From assembly GCA_947629165.1 (NCBI GenBank), contig CANRCR010000001.1, forward strand, positions 150,246-214,245: a DNA stretch of 64,000 bases, in the 5' to 3' direction. The notes beneath the pieces were generated by a model. It had not been told where the DNA came from. It searched no databases and worked only from the letters and a program-made list of their open reading frames with translations. The translations under genes and the position numbers were made by a program. Positions 31,881 through 42,826 of this stretch are shown one piece after another (position 1 is the first letter of the stretch; every line of letters begins with the position of its first letter). Source of the DNA: an uncultured Bacilli bacterium. Lineage in GTDB: Bacteria > Bacillota_I > Bacilli_A > RF39 > UBA660.

Positions 31881-32783
31881 CTAATCTTCACTCCGTGGAT
31901 GATATTTATGATAATCCTCTTCTACTTTTTTATCTGAAACATGCGTATATATTTTCGTTGTAGCAATATCTTTATGTCCCAATAATTCTTGAATTGCTCT
32001 TAAGTCGGCTCCTCCTTCGAGCAAGTGGGTTGCAAAACTGTGTCGCAAGGTATGAGGACTGGCATCTTCTCTTATATTTTTTTCTTTTAAGAGTGATTTT
32101 AACATTTTGAAACAACCTTGTCTCGTAATCGGTTTTCCGTGATTGTTTAAAAACAAATAATCGTTGGGGCCGTGTTTTAATAATTGAGGACGATACGTTA
32201 CATACTTTTCAATGGCTTCCATCGCATAATCTCCTAAGGGAACGATGCGTTCTTTTCGGCCTTTTCCATAGATTCGAATAATATTATTTTCTAAATCGAT
32301 GTCTTGAAATGTTAACGATATCAGTTCACTAATGCGAAGACCTGATCCATATAACAGTTCTAACATCGCTTTATTACGATAGTCGAAGACATCGTTTAAA
32401 GGTATTTCTAATAACTTATTTACTTCTTCTTGCGATAAGGTTTTTGGTAATGCTTTTCTTAGCTTTGGTCGTTCAATTAATAACGATACATCTTTTTTAA
32501 TTTTATCGCTTCGAAGTAAGAATTTATGAAAGTTTTTAATCGATGTAAGATGATGGGCAATCGTCGAAGGCTTTTCTTTCTTTTTTGCTAATGTATTGAG
32601 ATACGCTTCGATATCTTTTCCCGTTATTTGATTACTTTTAGTAATTCCTTGCTCTCTTAAATAGAGTACATATTGTTTTAAATCACTTTCATAGGCCTTT
32701 TCTGTATTTTTGGTTAATTGTTGTTCGTATTGGACCGTTTTTAAATAGGCCTCTACATCTTTTTCTAAATCGCCTTCCCTCAT
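31881..32783 (-). CDS. xerD: Tyrosine recombinase of the XerC/XerD family
   Basis: A 300-residue site-specific recombinase that resolves chromosome dimers at dif. N-terminal SAM-like core-binding domain (EDVEAYLKTVQYEQQLTKN region), then the catalytic domain with Arg in GSGLRISELISL, Lys in GKGRKERIVPL, HTLRHSFATHLL (His-x-x-Arg), and LGHKDIATTKIYTHV (His and nucleophile Tyr). Synteny with deoB suggests XerD. It is about 4 kb from the dif-like site once the prophages are ignored, and it is a likely helper for integrase-less inovirus integration. A partner XerC is not in the window. It overlaps the upstream gene by 4 bases (ATGA). Confidence 0.92.
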   Translation of the reverse strand: MREGDLEKDVEAYLKTVQYEQQLTKNTEKAYESDLKQYVLYLREQGITKSNQITGKDIEAYLNTLAKKKEKPSTIAHHLTSIKNFHKFLLRSDKIKKDVSLLIERPKLRKALPKTLSQEEVNKLLEIPLNDVFDYRNKAMLELLYGSGLRISELISLTFQDIDLENNIIRIYGKGRKERIVPLGDYAMEAIEKYVTYRPQLLKHGPNDYLFLNNHGKPITRQGCFKMLKSLLKEKNIREDASPHTLRHSFATHLLEGGADLRAIQELLGHKDIATTKIYTHVSDKKVEEDYHKYHPRSED

Positions 32784-33160
32784 GCGATATATCTTCTTTC
32801 TTCTTGATCGAAAGCGTAATTTTCTATAGATATTAAATTTTTATGTTCGTCTTTTCCAAAAAGCAAGAAATTATCATAGTTGAAACAAGCAATATAGGAA
32901 TTTGGGGCACTTTTTTCTTGAAAGTTGTAAAGTGTTTCTTCCATTTCTTTTTCATTAAAACAAGTGTGTATTTCTACTACTATCGGATTACTTTTATCTT
33001 CGAGTGGCTGTTCAACGTACTGATTCATAAAGATGTCTTCTTGGACTTTTGTTCCATATACATAAGCTGTTTGTTGTTTTCCAGTAATCGCATGCCGATC
33101 TAAAAGTTCTTCAATTTGGGTAGCAATTAGCTCGTTAAAATGTATTTTTCCTTGTTCCAT
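32780..33160 (-). CDS. Unknown protein upstream of xerD
   Basis: A 126-residue soluble protein with IHFNELIATQIEELLDRHAITG at the N-terminus (in parts HFNELIATQIEELLD), IVVEIHTCFNEKEMEETLY in the middle, and NSYIACFNYDNFLLFGKDEH near the end. No family was recognised. Coupled to xerD by an ATGA overlap; it is the first gene of the xerD-31210-deoB-folD run. Confidence 0.7.
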   Translation of the reverse strand: MEQGKIHFNELIATQIEELLDRHAITGKQQTAYVYGTKVQEDIFMNQYVEQPLEDKSNPIVVEIHTCFNEKEMEETLYNFQEKSAPNSYIACFNYDNFLLFGKDEHKNLISIENYAFDQEERRYIA

Positions 33161-33255
33161 ATCATTGCACTCCTTTCTTTTGGATATTTCTATTATATCA
33201 TATTCCTTTTAAAAGTGTTTTAAATTTGATAAAATAAAGTTAGGAAGTGAGTTTT

Positions 33256-34488
33256 ATGGAACAACCTTTAGCTATTAAATTAGCTCCTACTTCGATCGAC
33301 GAAGTAATCGGACAACAACATCTTTTAGGAAAAGGAAAAGTATTACGAAATCTAGTACATAATAAGAAATTGTTTTCGATGATATTGTATGGAAAACCGG
33401 GTATTGGAAAAACTTCGATTGCCAAAGCCATTGTTTCGGATTTAGGAGTACGTTACCGTTTTTTAAATGCGACGAGTAACAACAAACACGATTTTGATGT
33501 CGTTGTAGAAGAAGCAAAAATGTACGATGGTATGGTACTTATCATGGACGAAATTCATCGACTAAATAAAGATAAACAAGATTTGTTATTACCGAATCTA
33601 GAAAGTGGTTTGATTACTTTAATTGGAATGACTACTTCGAATCCATTCCATTCGATTAATCCGGCTATTCGGAGCCGATGCCAATTGTTTGAATTAAAAG
33701 AATTATCGGAAGAGGATATTTTAAAAGGATTAAAAAGAGCTATTAAACATCCCGATTTAAAAGGAATTAAAATTGGTTCGAAAGAATTATCTTATATTGC
33801 TTCGCTTTCTGGAAATGATCTTCGCTATGCCTATAATCTTCTAGAAGTTGCCTTTTACTCCACTTCGGATAAAAATATTACGATGGAGCATTTAAAGACA
33901 ATTAATAATAAACCGGCATTTTTTCACGATAAAGATGGCGATGGTCATTACGATGTTTTATCGGCGTTTCAAAAATCGATTCGTGGAAGTGATGTCGATG
34001 CTTCCCTTCACTATTTAGCACGACTTATTGCTAGTGGGGATTTAGATAGTATCTATCGAAGAATGAGTGTCATTGCTTACGAAGATATTGGTCTTGCTAA
34101 TCCTAGTATCGGTCCCAAAGTAATGGCTGCGATTCATGCAGCTGAACTGGTGGGACTTCCTGAAGCAAGAATTCCTTTAGGAACGATTGTCATTGAAATG
34201 GCTTTATCTCCAAAATCGAATACTGGAATTATGGCCATCGACAGTGCTTTGGCGGATGTCGAAACGGGACGCGCTGGGGCTATTCCAGATTATTTAAGAG
34301 GTGGTGGTACTCCGGAATATAAGTATCCGCACAATTATCCAGGTAGTTTTATTCCTCAACAATATTTACCGGATAATTTAAAAAAGAAAAAGTATTATCA
34401 ACCCAAGACAGAAACAAAGTTTGAAAAAGAACTTGCCTCGGTCGATCAAAAAATTAGTGAAATTAAAAAGAAGAACCATATTGGATAG
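33256..34488 (+). CDS. rarA: Replication-associated AAA+ ATPase RarA (MgsA)
   Basis: A 410-residue AAA+ protein of the clamp-loader clade acting at stalled forks. N-terminal APTSIDEVIGQQHLLGKGK, Walker A GKPGIGKTS, Walker B LIMDEIHR, sensor region SNPFHSINPAIRSRCQLF, and the RarA-specific C-terminal tetramerisation domain with RGSDVDASLHYLARLIASG and RRMSVIAYEDIGLA. The start is ATG 33256, 8 bases after AGGAAG; GTG 33247 lies in that site. It is the one sizeable + strand gene to the right of the terminus. Confidence 0.93.
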   Translation: MEQPLAIKLAPTSIDEVIGQQHLLGKGKVLRNLVHNKKLFSMILYGKPGIGKTSIAKAIVSDLGVRYRFLNATSNNKHDFDVVVEEAKMYDGMVLIMDEIHRLNKDKQDLLLPNLESGLITLIGMTTSNPFHSINPAIRSRCQLFELKELSEEDILKGLKRAIKHPDLKGIKIGSKELSYIASLSGNDLRYAYNLLEVAFYSTSDKNITMEHLKTINNKPAFFHDKDGDGHYDVLSAFQKSIRGSDVDASLHYLARLIASGDLDSIYRRMSVIAYEDIGLANPSIGPKVMAAIHAAELVGLPEARIPLGTIVIEMALSPKSNTGIMAIDSALADVETGRAGAIPDYLRGGGTPEYKYPHNYPGSFIPQQYLPDNLKKKKYYQPKTETKFEKELASVDQKISEIKKKNHIG

Positions 34489-34499
34489 TTCTTCTTTTA
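34465..34499. terminator. Bidirectional terminator between rarA and dnaJ
   Basis: Stem AAAAGAAGAAC (34466-34476) and GTTCTTCTTTT (34488-34498), 11-base loop containing the rarA stop. Confidence 0.8.
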
Positions 34500-34515
34500 T
34501 TTTTGTTTTAAATAT

Positions 34516-35643
34516 TTAATTTTTTTCTACAAATTGATTAAATTTGCGAATGGTAGCGTCTTCTAAATCAGTTTTAGCTAAAGTTTCAATAAGCTTTTTC
34601 TGATCGCGTGAAAGTCTTTCTGGAATAACTACTTTCATAACGATATACATATCTCCTTTGCGGCGTGCTGAAGCATTATCGATTCCTTTTCCACGAAGGC
34701 GTTGCTTATCACCCGTTTGTGTTCCAGCGGGAATATTTACTTTTACATTGCCGTATAAAGTAGGTATTTCCTTTTTACAACCGAGAATTGCTTCGGTTAA
34801 CGTAAGCGGTACTTCGATGATAATATCGTCTTCATCTCTCTCATAGAAAGGATGTTTATCGACGGTAAATTCGATATATAAATCTCCGTTTGGACCTCCA
34901 TTACGACCGGCATTTCCTTTTCCTGCCACTCGTAATTGATTACCGGTATCTACCCCACTTGGTACTTTAATCGATAAAGTCTTGGTCTTTTTAACCGTTC
35001 CTTTGCCACGACAACTACTACAAGTTCGTTCGTATACTTTTCCTTTACCATTACAAGTCGTACAAGTTGTCTTAGTTAGAAAAGATCCTAAAATGGTTCG
35101 TTGCTCTTGCGTAATAGTTCCACTTCCGTGACAATCGGGACAAGTTTTTTCGCCATGGCCACCTTTTCCATCACAATCTTCGCATTCTTCTGTAACGTCA
35201 ATTTTTATATCTTTTTCGCAACCAAAGATTGCTTCTTCGAAAGATAGATGCATTCTTAATATTGTATCACTTCCACGTTCTCTACGAGAAGTGTTTCTTC
35301 CTCCCCCACCGAAACCAAAAGAGGAACCAAACATACTTCCAAATATATCGCCGATATCGACATCATCGAATCCACCGAATCCAGAGAATCCTCCTCCGTA
35401 ACCACCGGCGCCATTCATTTGATCGAAAGCGGCATGACCGAATTGATCGTATTGCTTACGTTTATTTTCGTCACTTAAAACGGCATAAGCTTCTTGTACT
35501 TCTTTGAATTTTTCTTCGGCATTTTCTTCTTTTGAAATATCTGGATGATATTTTTTGGCTAGGCGACGATAGGCACTTTTAATTTCATCTTGCGTCGCAG
35601 ATTTCGAAAGCCCTAAGACTTCATAATAATCTTTTTTATTCAT
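34516..35643 (-). CDS. dnaJ: Chaperone DnaJ
   Basis: A 375-residue type I J protein, co-chaperone of DnaK. The J domain has the HPD motif in [11 protein letters not shown] (about 30-40), followed by a Gly/Phe-rich linker and four zinc motifs ([32 protein letters not shown]). The C-terminal substrate-binding domains are intact. Last gene of the hrcA-grpE-dnaK-dnaJ operon. Confidence 0.97.
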   Translation of the reverse strand: MNKKDYYEVLGLSKSATQDEIKSAYRRLAKKYHPDISKEENAEEKFKEVQEAYAVLSDENKRKQYDQFGHAAFDQMNGAGGYGGGFSGFGGFDDVDIGDIFGSMFGSSFGFGGGGRNTSRRERGSDTILRMHLSFEEAIFGCEKDIKIDVTEECEDCDGKGGHGEKTCPDCHGSGTITQEQRTILGSFLTKTTCTTCNGKGKVYERTCSSCRGKGTVKKTKTLSIKVPSGVDTGNQLRVAGKGNAGRNGGPNGDLYIEFTVDKHPFYERDEDDIIIEVPLTLTEAILGCKKEIPTLYGNVKVNIPAGTQTGDKQRLRGKGIDNASARRKGDMYIVMKVVIPERLSRDQKKLIETLAKTDLEDATIRKFNQFVEKN

Positions 35644-35666
35644 CGCTTCACTTCCTTAGTAAAGAT

Positions 35667-35694
35667 AGGAAGCCCAAGTATCTTGGACTTTCCT
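35667..35694 (-). terminator. Hairpin between dnaK and dnaJ (possible attenuator)
   Basis: AGGAA..CCAAG pairs with CTTGG..TTCCT (35667-35694, imperfect 12-bp stem) with no T tract, so more likely an mRNA stability or partial termination element than a full stop. Confidence 0.4.
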
Positions 35695-35695
35695 T

Positions 35696-38118
<2,423 letters not shown>

Positions 38119-38129
<11 letters not shown>

Positions 38130-39129
38130 CTTGATTCTCCTTCTTTTTACCTTCAATATTTTCTTTGATGTATTCGAGCAAGGTAATAACGCGGTCGTAG
38201 TCCATTCTCTTTGGTCCTACAATAGCAATGGTACCTTCTTCACTATCGGTTTTATAGGGAGTCTGAATTACGGTTACATCGGAATCGATTTTGTTCTCTT
38301 TTCCAATATAGATACTAATATTTTGATTGTCACTTTCAATTTTGTCGACCAGATGTTTATCATCAATTTTTGAAAAGAGATCTTTTACTTTATCGATATT
38401 ATTAAATTCAGGTTGTTCTAGAATATGATCTTTGCCGACGACATTTACATTTTTATTGGTAAAATCGCGGAAAACATTGTAGAACGCATTATAGAGTAAT
38501 TCATGTTCTTTTACATAGCGGGCAATAATTGGTTTTACTTCGAATTCCAATTTACTGCTTACTTCGTCAATTGGTGTTCCAACGATTAAATCATTAATTA
38601 ATGTAACTGTCTTCTTAACCTCTTCTAAAGAAATATTGGGTAATTCTATCGTCTTGTGTTCGACGTGTCCTTGATCGGTGATTACAATTACAATCATCGA
38701 TGAATCATTAATGGGCACGACACTTATTTCTTTTAATTTATTATCGTGGGATTTTTTTCCTAAAACAATCGATGTGTATGAGGTCATATCTGAAATAAGT
38801 TCGAGGCTTCTCGTTAAACATTCAGATAATGCTAAATTTTGATTTTGGAAGACCGTTTGTAGTTTAAGCATGTCTTCTCCGGTAATTTCAGTTGGTTTCA
38901 TCAAATGATCGACATAGTAACGATATCCTTTTTCTGAAGGAATTCGGCCTGATGACGTATGTGTTTTTTCTAGTAATCCTAATTCTTCGAGTGCTGCCAT
39001 TTCACTTCTTACCGTAGCACTTGAACAATGAATCGTATCACATATTAAGTTTGAACTGACCGGATGTGCAAGTTTAATATATTCCAAAACAATTAATTTT
39101 AGAATTTGGTTTTGACGCTCGGTTAACAC
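38119..39129 (-). CDS. hrcA: Heat-shock repressor HrcA
   Basis: A 336-residue repressor of the class I heat-shock genes, which binds CIRCE operators with help from GroEL. Winged-helix N-terminus with LTERQNQILKLIVLEYI and HCSSATVRSEMAALEELGLLEK, then a GAF-like domain. The start is GTG 39129, 6 bases after AGGAGG, giving the normal family start VLTERQ; an upstream in-frame ATG would add ten residues through the operator. First gene of the operon and controlled by its own product. Confidence 0.95.
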
Positions 39130-39139
39130 ATTGTACCTC

Positions 39140-39166
39140 CTAGCACTTCTATTTCTCAAGTGCTAA
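39140..39166 (-). promoter_or_regulatory. CIRCE element, promoter-distal
   Basis: Halves TTAGCACTT and AAGTGCTAG on the - strand with the canonical 9-base spacer; 15 of 18 positions match the consensus. It lies between the -10 and the hrcA ribosome site. Confidence 0.8.
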
Positions 39167-39170
39167 TTCC

Positions 39171-39199
39171 ATTATAATAGTATGCTTGGCACTTGTCAA
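39171..39199 (-). promoter_or_regulatory. Sigma-A promoter of the hrcA operon
   Basis: TTGACA (reverse of 39199-39194), 17-base spacer, TATAAT (39176-39171): near-perfect consensus, flanked by the two CIRCE-type elements. Confidence 0.88.
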
Positions 39200-39213
39200 T
39201 ATATGAGTGCTAA
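39186..39213 (-). promoter_or_regulatory. CIRCE-like element overlapping -35
   Basis: Halves TTAGCACTC and AAGTGCCAA with a 10-base spacer, one longer than canonical; the second half has two mismatches. It covers the -35. Confidence 0.6.
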
Positions 39214-39231
39214 TTTTTAAAAATTTCCAAA

Positions 39232-39253
39232 GAAAAAGGAGATTACTCTCCTT
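39232..39253 (-). terminator. Terminator of the Gly-rich pilin-like gene
   Basis: Stem AAGGAGA (39236-39242) and TCTCCTT (39247-39253), loop TTAC, T run on the - strand; overlaps the stop. Confidence 0.75.
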
Positions 39254-40664
39254 AGTAAGCACTTACTCGGATTCCATTTGGTGTTTCAGCGACATCACTT
39301 TGATTAATTAGGGTTACCCAACTAGAATTGTTATTCGATACACTTAAAGTGTGTTGATTAAAACTCATATTATTTTCGTAGTCGTGCCATACTACAATTT
39401 CATCCAAGTTTTTACTTTCTCCTAAATCTACAGTTATACATTGTATACCGATGTCAGTAACGGATAGACGGCTCGTCGAATTAATGTCTCCGTCGACTGC
39501 TTTACTAGCCGTATTATTGATAATTGTACCCGTCGTGGTTACACTTTTTCCTTTCGCAACATTACTACCATTTTGGATGGCTTGAAGTTCAATCCAGGTA
39601 TTGTTAGTACTAATGTTGGATCCGTTTATACAGTCTTTAATATACCGTACATTGTTAAGTTGATTACTTGTTTTACTTAAGTCGGCTCCGACATAACTGA
39701 TGGCTGCTTTTCCATCACCACTATGTTCTCCAGCGACCATTTGTCCTTTTAAAAAGAATTTTTCTGAACTGTGACGGGTATCATATGTATGCGTTATTGC
39801 TGCTCCCGCAATCGTCGTGGCATTTACTCCGGCATATCCTGAAATGAAGGATGATCCTCCTCCACCATATCCTTGGCTTGTACAAATTCCGTCGGTTTGA
39901 GTACCCGTTCCACTAGTTCCTCCACCACCGCCGTAGTATCCGCCTCCGCCACCATAGGCTAGGCTACAATTATTGGTATAGGTGTTTGTTCCGGCTCCTC
40001 CTCTTCCGAAGGCTCCACCATTGGTTCCACCTAAAATTTGTGTTCCGCCACTTCCTGGAATAGCACCTCCATTTTGGATAGCACCATTACCTCCAATCAA
40101 AGTACCTCCGGCACTTCCTGAATTGTAGAAATCTCCACTTCCTCCTCCTGCAGCAACCATAATACGGCTTTGTAAAGAAGGGATGTCATTCCATACTCCA
40201 TTTTTTAATCGTACGTCAGTGGCACCTCCACCACTTGCTTTTCTAACTCCATTAGTAACGGCCCCTTCACCACCGCCATTGAAAGTGGCAGTTCCATTTT
40301 CTTGTCCTTGTTGTCCTACATAGAAATAGAGGACGTCTCCGGCATTTAATTTGATATATCCTTTGGTATAAGCGCCTTTACCAGAATTGGCACTTCCGGC
40401 ACCACTCGCACCCCATAATTCGATTTGATAGTAACCGTTTTTATTTACGGTAAATGTTTGTACGCCTCCTGTATATTCGAATGTTTGTAATTTGTTATAA
40501 CTTGCAGTATTTAAATCTTCTTTTATGTTATCGATTAAATTGGAATTGTTTTTTCTCGATCCTGCCATCGTTAATAAAATCAGCATGACAATCATTGATA
40601 TTAACGCTAATATTGAATAAAGCATTACGGAAATAGCAAACCCTTTATTATTTATTCTTTTCAT
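39252..40664 (-). CDS. Pilin-like surface protein with Gly-rich and F5/8-type C domains
   Basis: A 470-residue surface protein. The N-terminus MKRINNKG then FAISVMLYSILALISMIV looks like a prepilin signal, though Glu+5 is missing (Ser). After the helix comes a beta-rich Gly-rich domain (about 55-320; AAGGGSG, YGGGGGYYGGGGG, GYGGGGSSFISG) of the bacterial Gly_rich/ALK type, then a discoidin-like domain (about 335-470; NVRYIKDCIN, ASKAVDGDINSTSR, ITVDLGES) expected to bind carbohydrate. ATG 40664 follows AGGTG. The leader MKRINN is shared with the pilin gene at 5752, hinting at a common export system. Confidence 0.75.
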   Translation of the reverse strand: MKRINNKGFAISVMLYSILALISMIVMLILLTMAGSRKNNSNLIDNIKEDLNTASYNKLQTFEYTGGVQTFTVNKNGYYQIELWGASGAGSANSGKGAYTKGYIKLNAGDVLYFYVGQQGQENGTATFNGGGEGAVTNGVRKASGGGATDVRLKNGVWNDIPSLQSRIMVAAGGGSGDFYNSGSAGGTLIGGNGAIQNGGAIPGSGGTQILGGTNGGAFGRGGAGTNTYTNNCSLAYGGGGGYYGGGGGTSGTGTQTDGICTSQGYGGGGSSFISGYAGVNATTIAGAAITHTYDTRHSSEKFFLKGQMVAGEHSGDGKAAISYVGADLSKTSNQLNNVRYIKDCINGSNISTNNTWIELQAIQNGSNVAKGKSVTTTGTIINNTASKAVDGDINSTSRLSVTDIGIQCITVDLGESKNLDEIVVWHDYENNMSFNQHTLSVSNNNSSWVTLINQSDVAETPNGIRVSAY

Positions 40665-40710
40665 TATTATCACCTATTATTAATTATAAGATATATCTAA
40701 TAAAAATGCA

Positions 40711-40736
40711 AAATAAAAAGCAATTTTACGATTGCT
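40711..40736 (-). terminator. Terminator of rsmD
   Basis: AGCAAT (40719-40724) and ATTGCT (40731-40736), 6-base loop, T-rich tract on the - strand. Confidence 0.65.
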
Positions 40737-41280
40737 CTTTGTAAATATTGACTTGTTTTGCTCCATAACTTCTACTTTTTATTAAATTAAGCGAAGGTAC
40801 GGTCGAAGCACCGATACTATTTTCTTCCATCTCTACGACTACTGACGCTTCTTTTTCTAATAGTTGTTCTTTTACTAATGTATTTAATAAATCGATTAAT
40901 ATTTTTTCGTGATAGGGAGGATCGAGAAACACAATATTAAATTTTATGTTTTGTTCTTTAAAAAGTTTCAAGGCTTTGCGATAGTCTAGTACATAAGTTT
41001 GTATTTTCTCATCGGTTTGAAAATTACTACTATTTTGTTTAATTGTTTTAATCGCTTGCGGATTTTTATCGACGAAATAACAAAAAGAGGCTCCATTACT
41101 GATCGCTTCAAATCCGAGATTGCCACTTCCTGCAAAAAGATCGAGTACGATACTTTCTTTTAAATCGTTTTGAATCATACTAAAAATGGATTCTTTGACA
41201 CGATCCATCGTAGGTCTTGTACCATCGATATGATACCCTAGTACATTACGTCCTTTTAACGATCCACTGATGATTTTCAT
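40726..41280 (-). CDS. rsmD: 16S rRNA (guanine966-N2)-methyltransferase RsmD
   Basis: A 184-residue SAM-dependent methyltransferase. KIISGSLKGR and TRPTMDRVKESIF at the N-terminus, SAM-binding VLDLFAGSGNLGFEAIS, catalytic DPPY in VFLDPPYHEK. ATG 41280 is placed well behind AAAGGGG; a TTG two codons earlier is less likely. It corresponds to B. subtilis ylbH and follows a ylbF-like gene, preserving the ylb order. coaD, usually next, is absent here. Confidence 0.93.
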   Translation of the reverse strand: MKIISGSLKGRNVLGYHIDGTRPTMDRVKESIFSMIQNDLKESIVLDLFAGSGNLGFEAISNGASFCYFVDKNPQAIKTIKQNSSNFQTDEKIQTYVLDYRKALKLFKEQNIKFNIVFLDPPYHEKILIDLLNTLVKEQLLEKEASVVVEMEENSIGASTVPSLNLIKSRSYGAKQVNIYKEQS

Positions 41281-41597
41281 TGGCAATGACCCCTTTCTGG
41301 AATCAATTCTTTTAATTCTTTACTTAATTCTAATGTGAAATAATATAAATCATTTTCTAATTTTTTATAATTCTTTATTTTTTCTTCTTCAAATAATTCT
41401 TTTCTTAATTTCTGATAAGCAGGGTCATACGGATTTTTTTCTAGTTCTTTTAGTTTGTTTATTTTTTGTTTTATAGTTGCATCGTTTTCAATTTTTTCTT
41501 TCCATTGTTCCATTTGCTTTAATTCATCACTTTGGTCAAGTAGTTGAATAATCTTAGTTAAATGATAATCAATTTTTTCATATAGTGATTCGTTCAT
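41277..41597 (-). CDS. ylbF: YlbF/YmcA-family protein
   Basis: A 106-residue all-helical protein. LTKIIQLLDQSDELKQMEQW and LKELEKNPYDPAYQKLRKEL fit the YlbF/YmcA (Com_YlbF) family, which in B. subtilis forms a complex with YaaT that promotes RNase Y-dependent mRNA maturation and affects competence and sporulation. ATG 41597 is preferred to an upstream GTG, although its ribosome site is weak. It overlaps rsmD by 4 bases. Confidence 0.75.
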   Translation of the reverse strand: MNESLYEKIDYHLTKIIQLLDQSDELKQMEQWKEKIENDATIKQKINKLKELEKNPYDPAYQKLRKELFEEEKIKNYKKLENDLYYFTLELSKELKELIPERGHCQ

Positions 41598-41598
41598 T

Positions 41599-42093
41599 TT
41601 AGTTTCCACTTAGTATCAATAAAAGCGCAATTACACTAGCAATGATTCCAATGATGAACCATACCGTATTTTTATTTTCTTGCTTTTTTAACTGATTTTG
41701 ATAATTTATTTCGTTTATTTGATTTTGAACTGCGTCCTCTCCTTGTACCTTCGTAATGGCGGATAATACGCCAGTTCCACGATTAAAAGATAATGTAATT
41801 TCAGTGGTTTTATCTTTTTGAATGGGAACCGTAGTTTTTCGAATGGAACAATGAAAAGTTAAAACGGTATCTTTATCTGGAATATATTCCCAAGTTTCTC
41901 CTTTTTCTAGTTCTTTAATTTGCTTACTACCATCAAAGACTTGTACTTTTGGGTTTACGGCATATACGCCTTCATAACTATGAATGATTACTTTATTTTG
42001 ATTTTCTTCTTTTAAAGTAGCTCCACAGTGAACACATTGTACTGCTTTATCCGATATTTCTTCCCCACAAGTTGGACATTTTATTAAAGCCAT
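41599..42093 (-). CDS. Zinc-ribbon membrane protein
   Basis: A 164-residue protein: N-terminal zinc ribbon (CPTCGEEISDKAVQCVHCG), a beta-rich middle domain (KVQVFDGSKQIKELEKGET), and a C-terminal membrane helix (VWFIIGIIASVIALLLIL). ATG 42093 follows AAGGAGGG; the longer reading lacks a site. It is inserted between ylbE and ylbF, where B. subtilis has none. Function unknown. Confidence 0.75.
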   Translation of the reverse strand: MALIKCPTCGEEISDKAVQCVHCGATLKEENQNKVIIHSYEGVYAVNPKVQVFDGSKQIKELEKGETWEYIPDKDTVLTFHCSIRKTTVPIQKDKTTEITLSFNRGTGVLSAITKVQGEDAVQNQINEINYQNQLKKQENKNTVWFIIGIIASVIALLLILSGN

Positions 42094-42131
42094 AACAATC
42101 CCTCCTTTTTTATTATACCATAAAAACAAAT

Positions 42132-42150
42132 AAAAAAGGGAGTAAACCCT
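42132..42150 (-). terminator. Weak terminator after ylbE
   Basis: AGGG (42137-42140) and CCCT (42147-42150) with a T6 run on the - strand; only a 4-bp stem. Confidence 0.4.
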
Positions 42151-42154
42151 AATC

Positions 42155-42376
42155 TTATCCTAACATATCAAAAAATGTACGTAATAAAGTTAATTGGTCA
42201 TTTAATTTATTAATTTTATCGCTGGGACGTAACCGGTATTTTTCTTTCATTTCTTCTTCGAGATAAGTAATGTTTTGAGGATTTCGATTTAGTTCTTTGT
42301 ACCAATGGGAATTTTCTCTTAAATAACGATGTAAATTCGGATCATTCCGAATTCGAAATTGGATTGGTAAAATCAT
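42155..42376 (-). CDS. ylbE: YlbE-like protein
   Basis: A 73-residue protein. PNLHRYLRENSHWYKELNRNP and the following EEEMKEKYRLRPSDKINKL match the short YlbE family of spore-forming Bacilli, whose role is unknown. The stop of the upstream ylbD and this ATG are adjacent (TAA-ATG), with GAGGAT as ribosome site. Confidence 0.7.
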   Translation of the reverse strand: MILPIQFRIRNDPNLHRYLRENSHWYKELNRNPQNITYLEEEMKEKYRLRPSDKINKLNDQLTLLRTFFDMLG

Positions 42377-42757
42377 TTAATCCTCGAAATAACGGTAAAG
42401 TGGTCGCGGTTCGTAAGTACTTGCGTTAGTAGGTGCCTTTTTGGTTGTAAACTCTTGTACGAGACCGATAGCTTTTTGCATTCCATCAATTCCTTTTTGA
42501 ACGCTCGCGAGATCGATTCCCTTTACCATTTGAACGAGATCTTTCCAAGAGGTTTCTTGCTTTTTAGTAGGCACATTTTTATTTACGTTTGTGTTAGGAG
42601 GTGTTACCGCTACTTGATAAGGATCCCAAATGACGCTATTTTCACCATATAAATCGTACATTTCATAAAACTTTTGCCATGTCATATCCCCACGTGCAAC
42701 ATAGCCTGCTAAATTAGGATGTGTATGGACAAATTGTTTAAATGCTTCTTTTCCCAT
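42377..42757 (-). CDS. ylbD: YlbD-like spore coat protein
   Basis: A 126-residue protein. KEAFKQFVHTHPNLAGYVARG and MTWQKFYEMYDLYGENSVIW with DPYQ correspond to the YlbD coat protein family (compare the B. subtilis motif FVKKHPKLV..TWQELYEDW, from memory). The central part is Gln/Lys-rich and low complexity. Start ATG 42757 behind TAGGTG. First gene of the ylbD-ylbE pair; evidence for spore formation. Confidence 0.75.
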   Translation of the reverse strand: MGKEAFKQFVHTHPNLAGYVARGDMTWQKFYEMYDLYGENSVIWDPYQVAVTPPNTNVNKNVPTKKQETSWKDLVQMVKGIDLASVQKGIDGMQKAIGLVQEFTTKKAPTNASTYEPRPLYRYFED

Positions 42758-42826
42758 GATATTCACCTACTTTAGTTTATGCTTGATACCAAAAAGATTG
42801 CTAATTTTACAAAAAAAAGAAGGCGT

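Noticed and set aside
31881..32783. Tyrosine recombinase as a phage integrase
   Set aside because: It lies outside the att sites, in an operon with deoB as in B. subtilis, and has the length and motifs of a housekeeping Xer protein.
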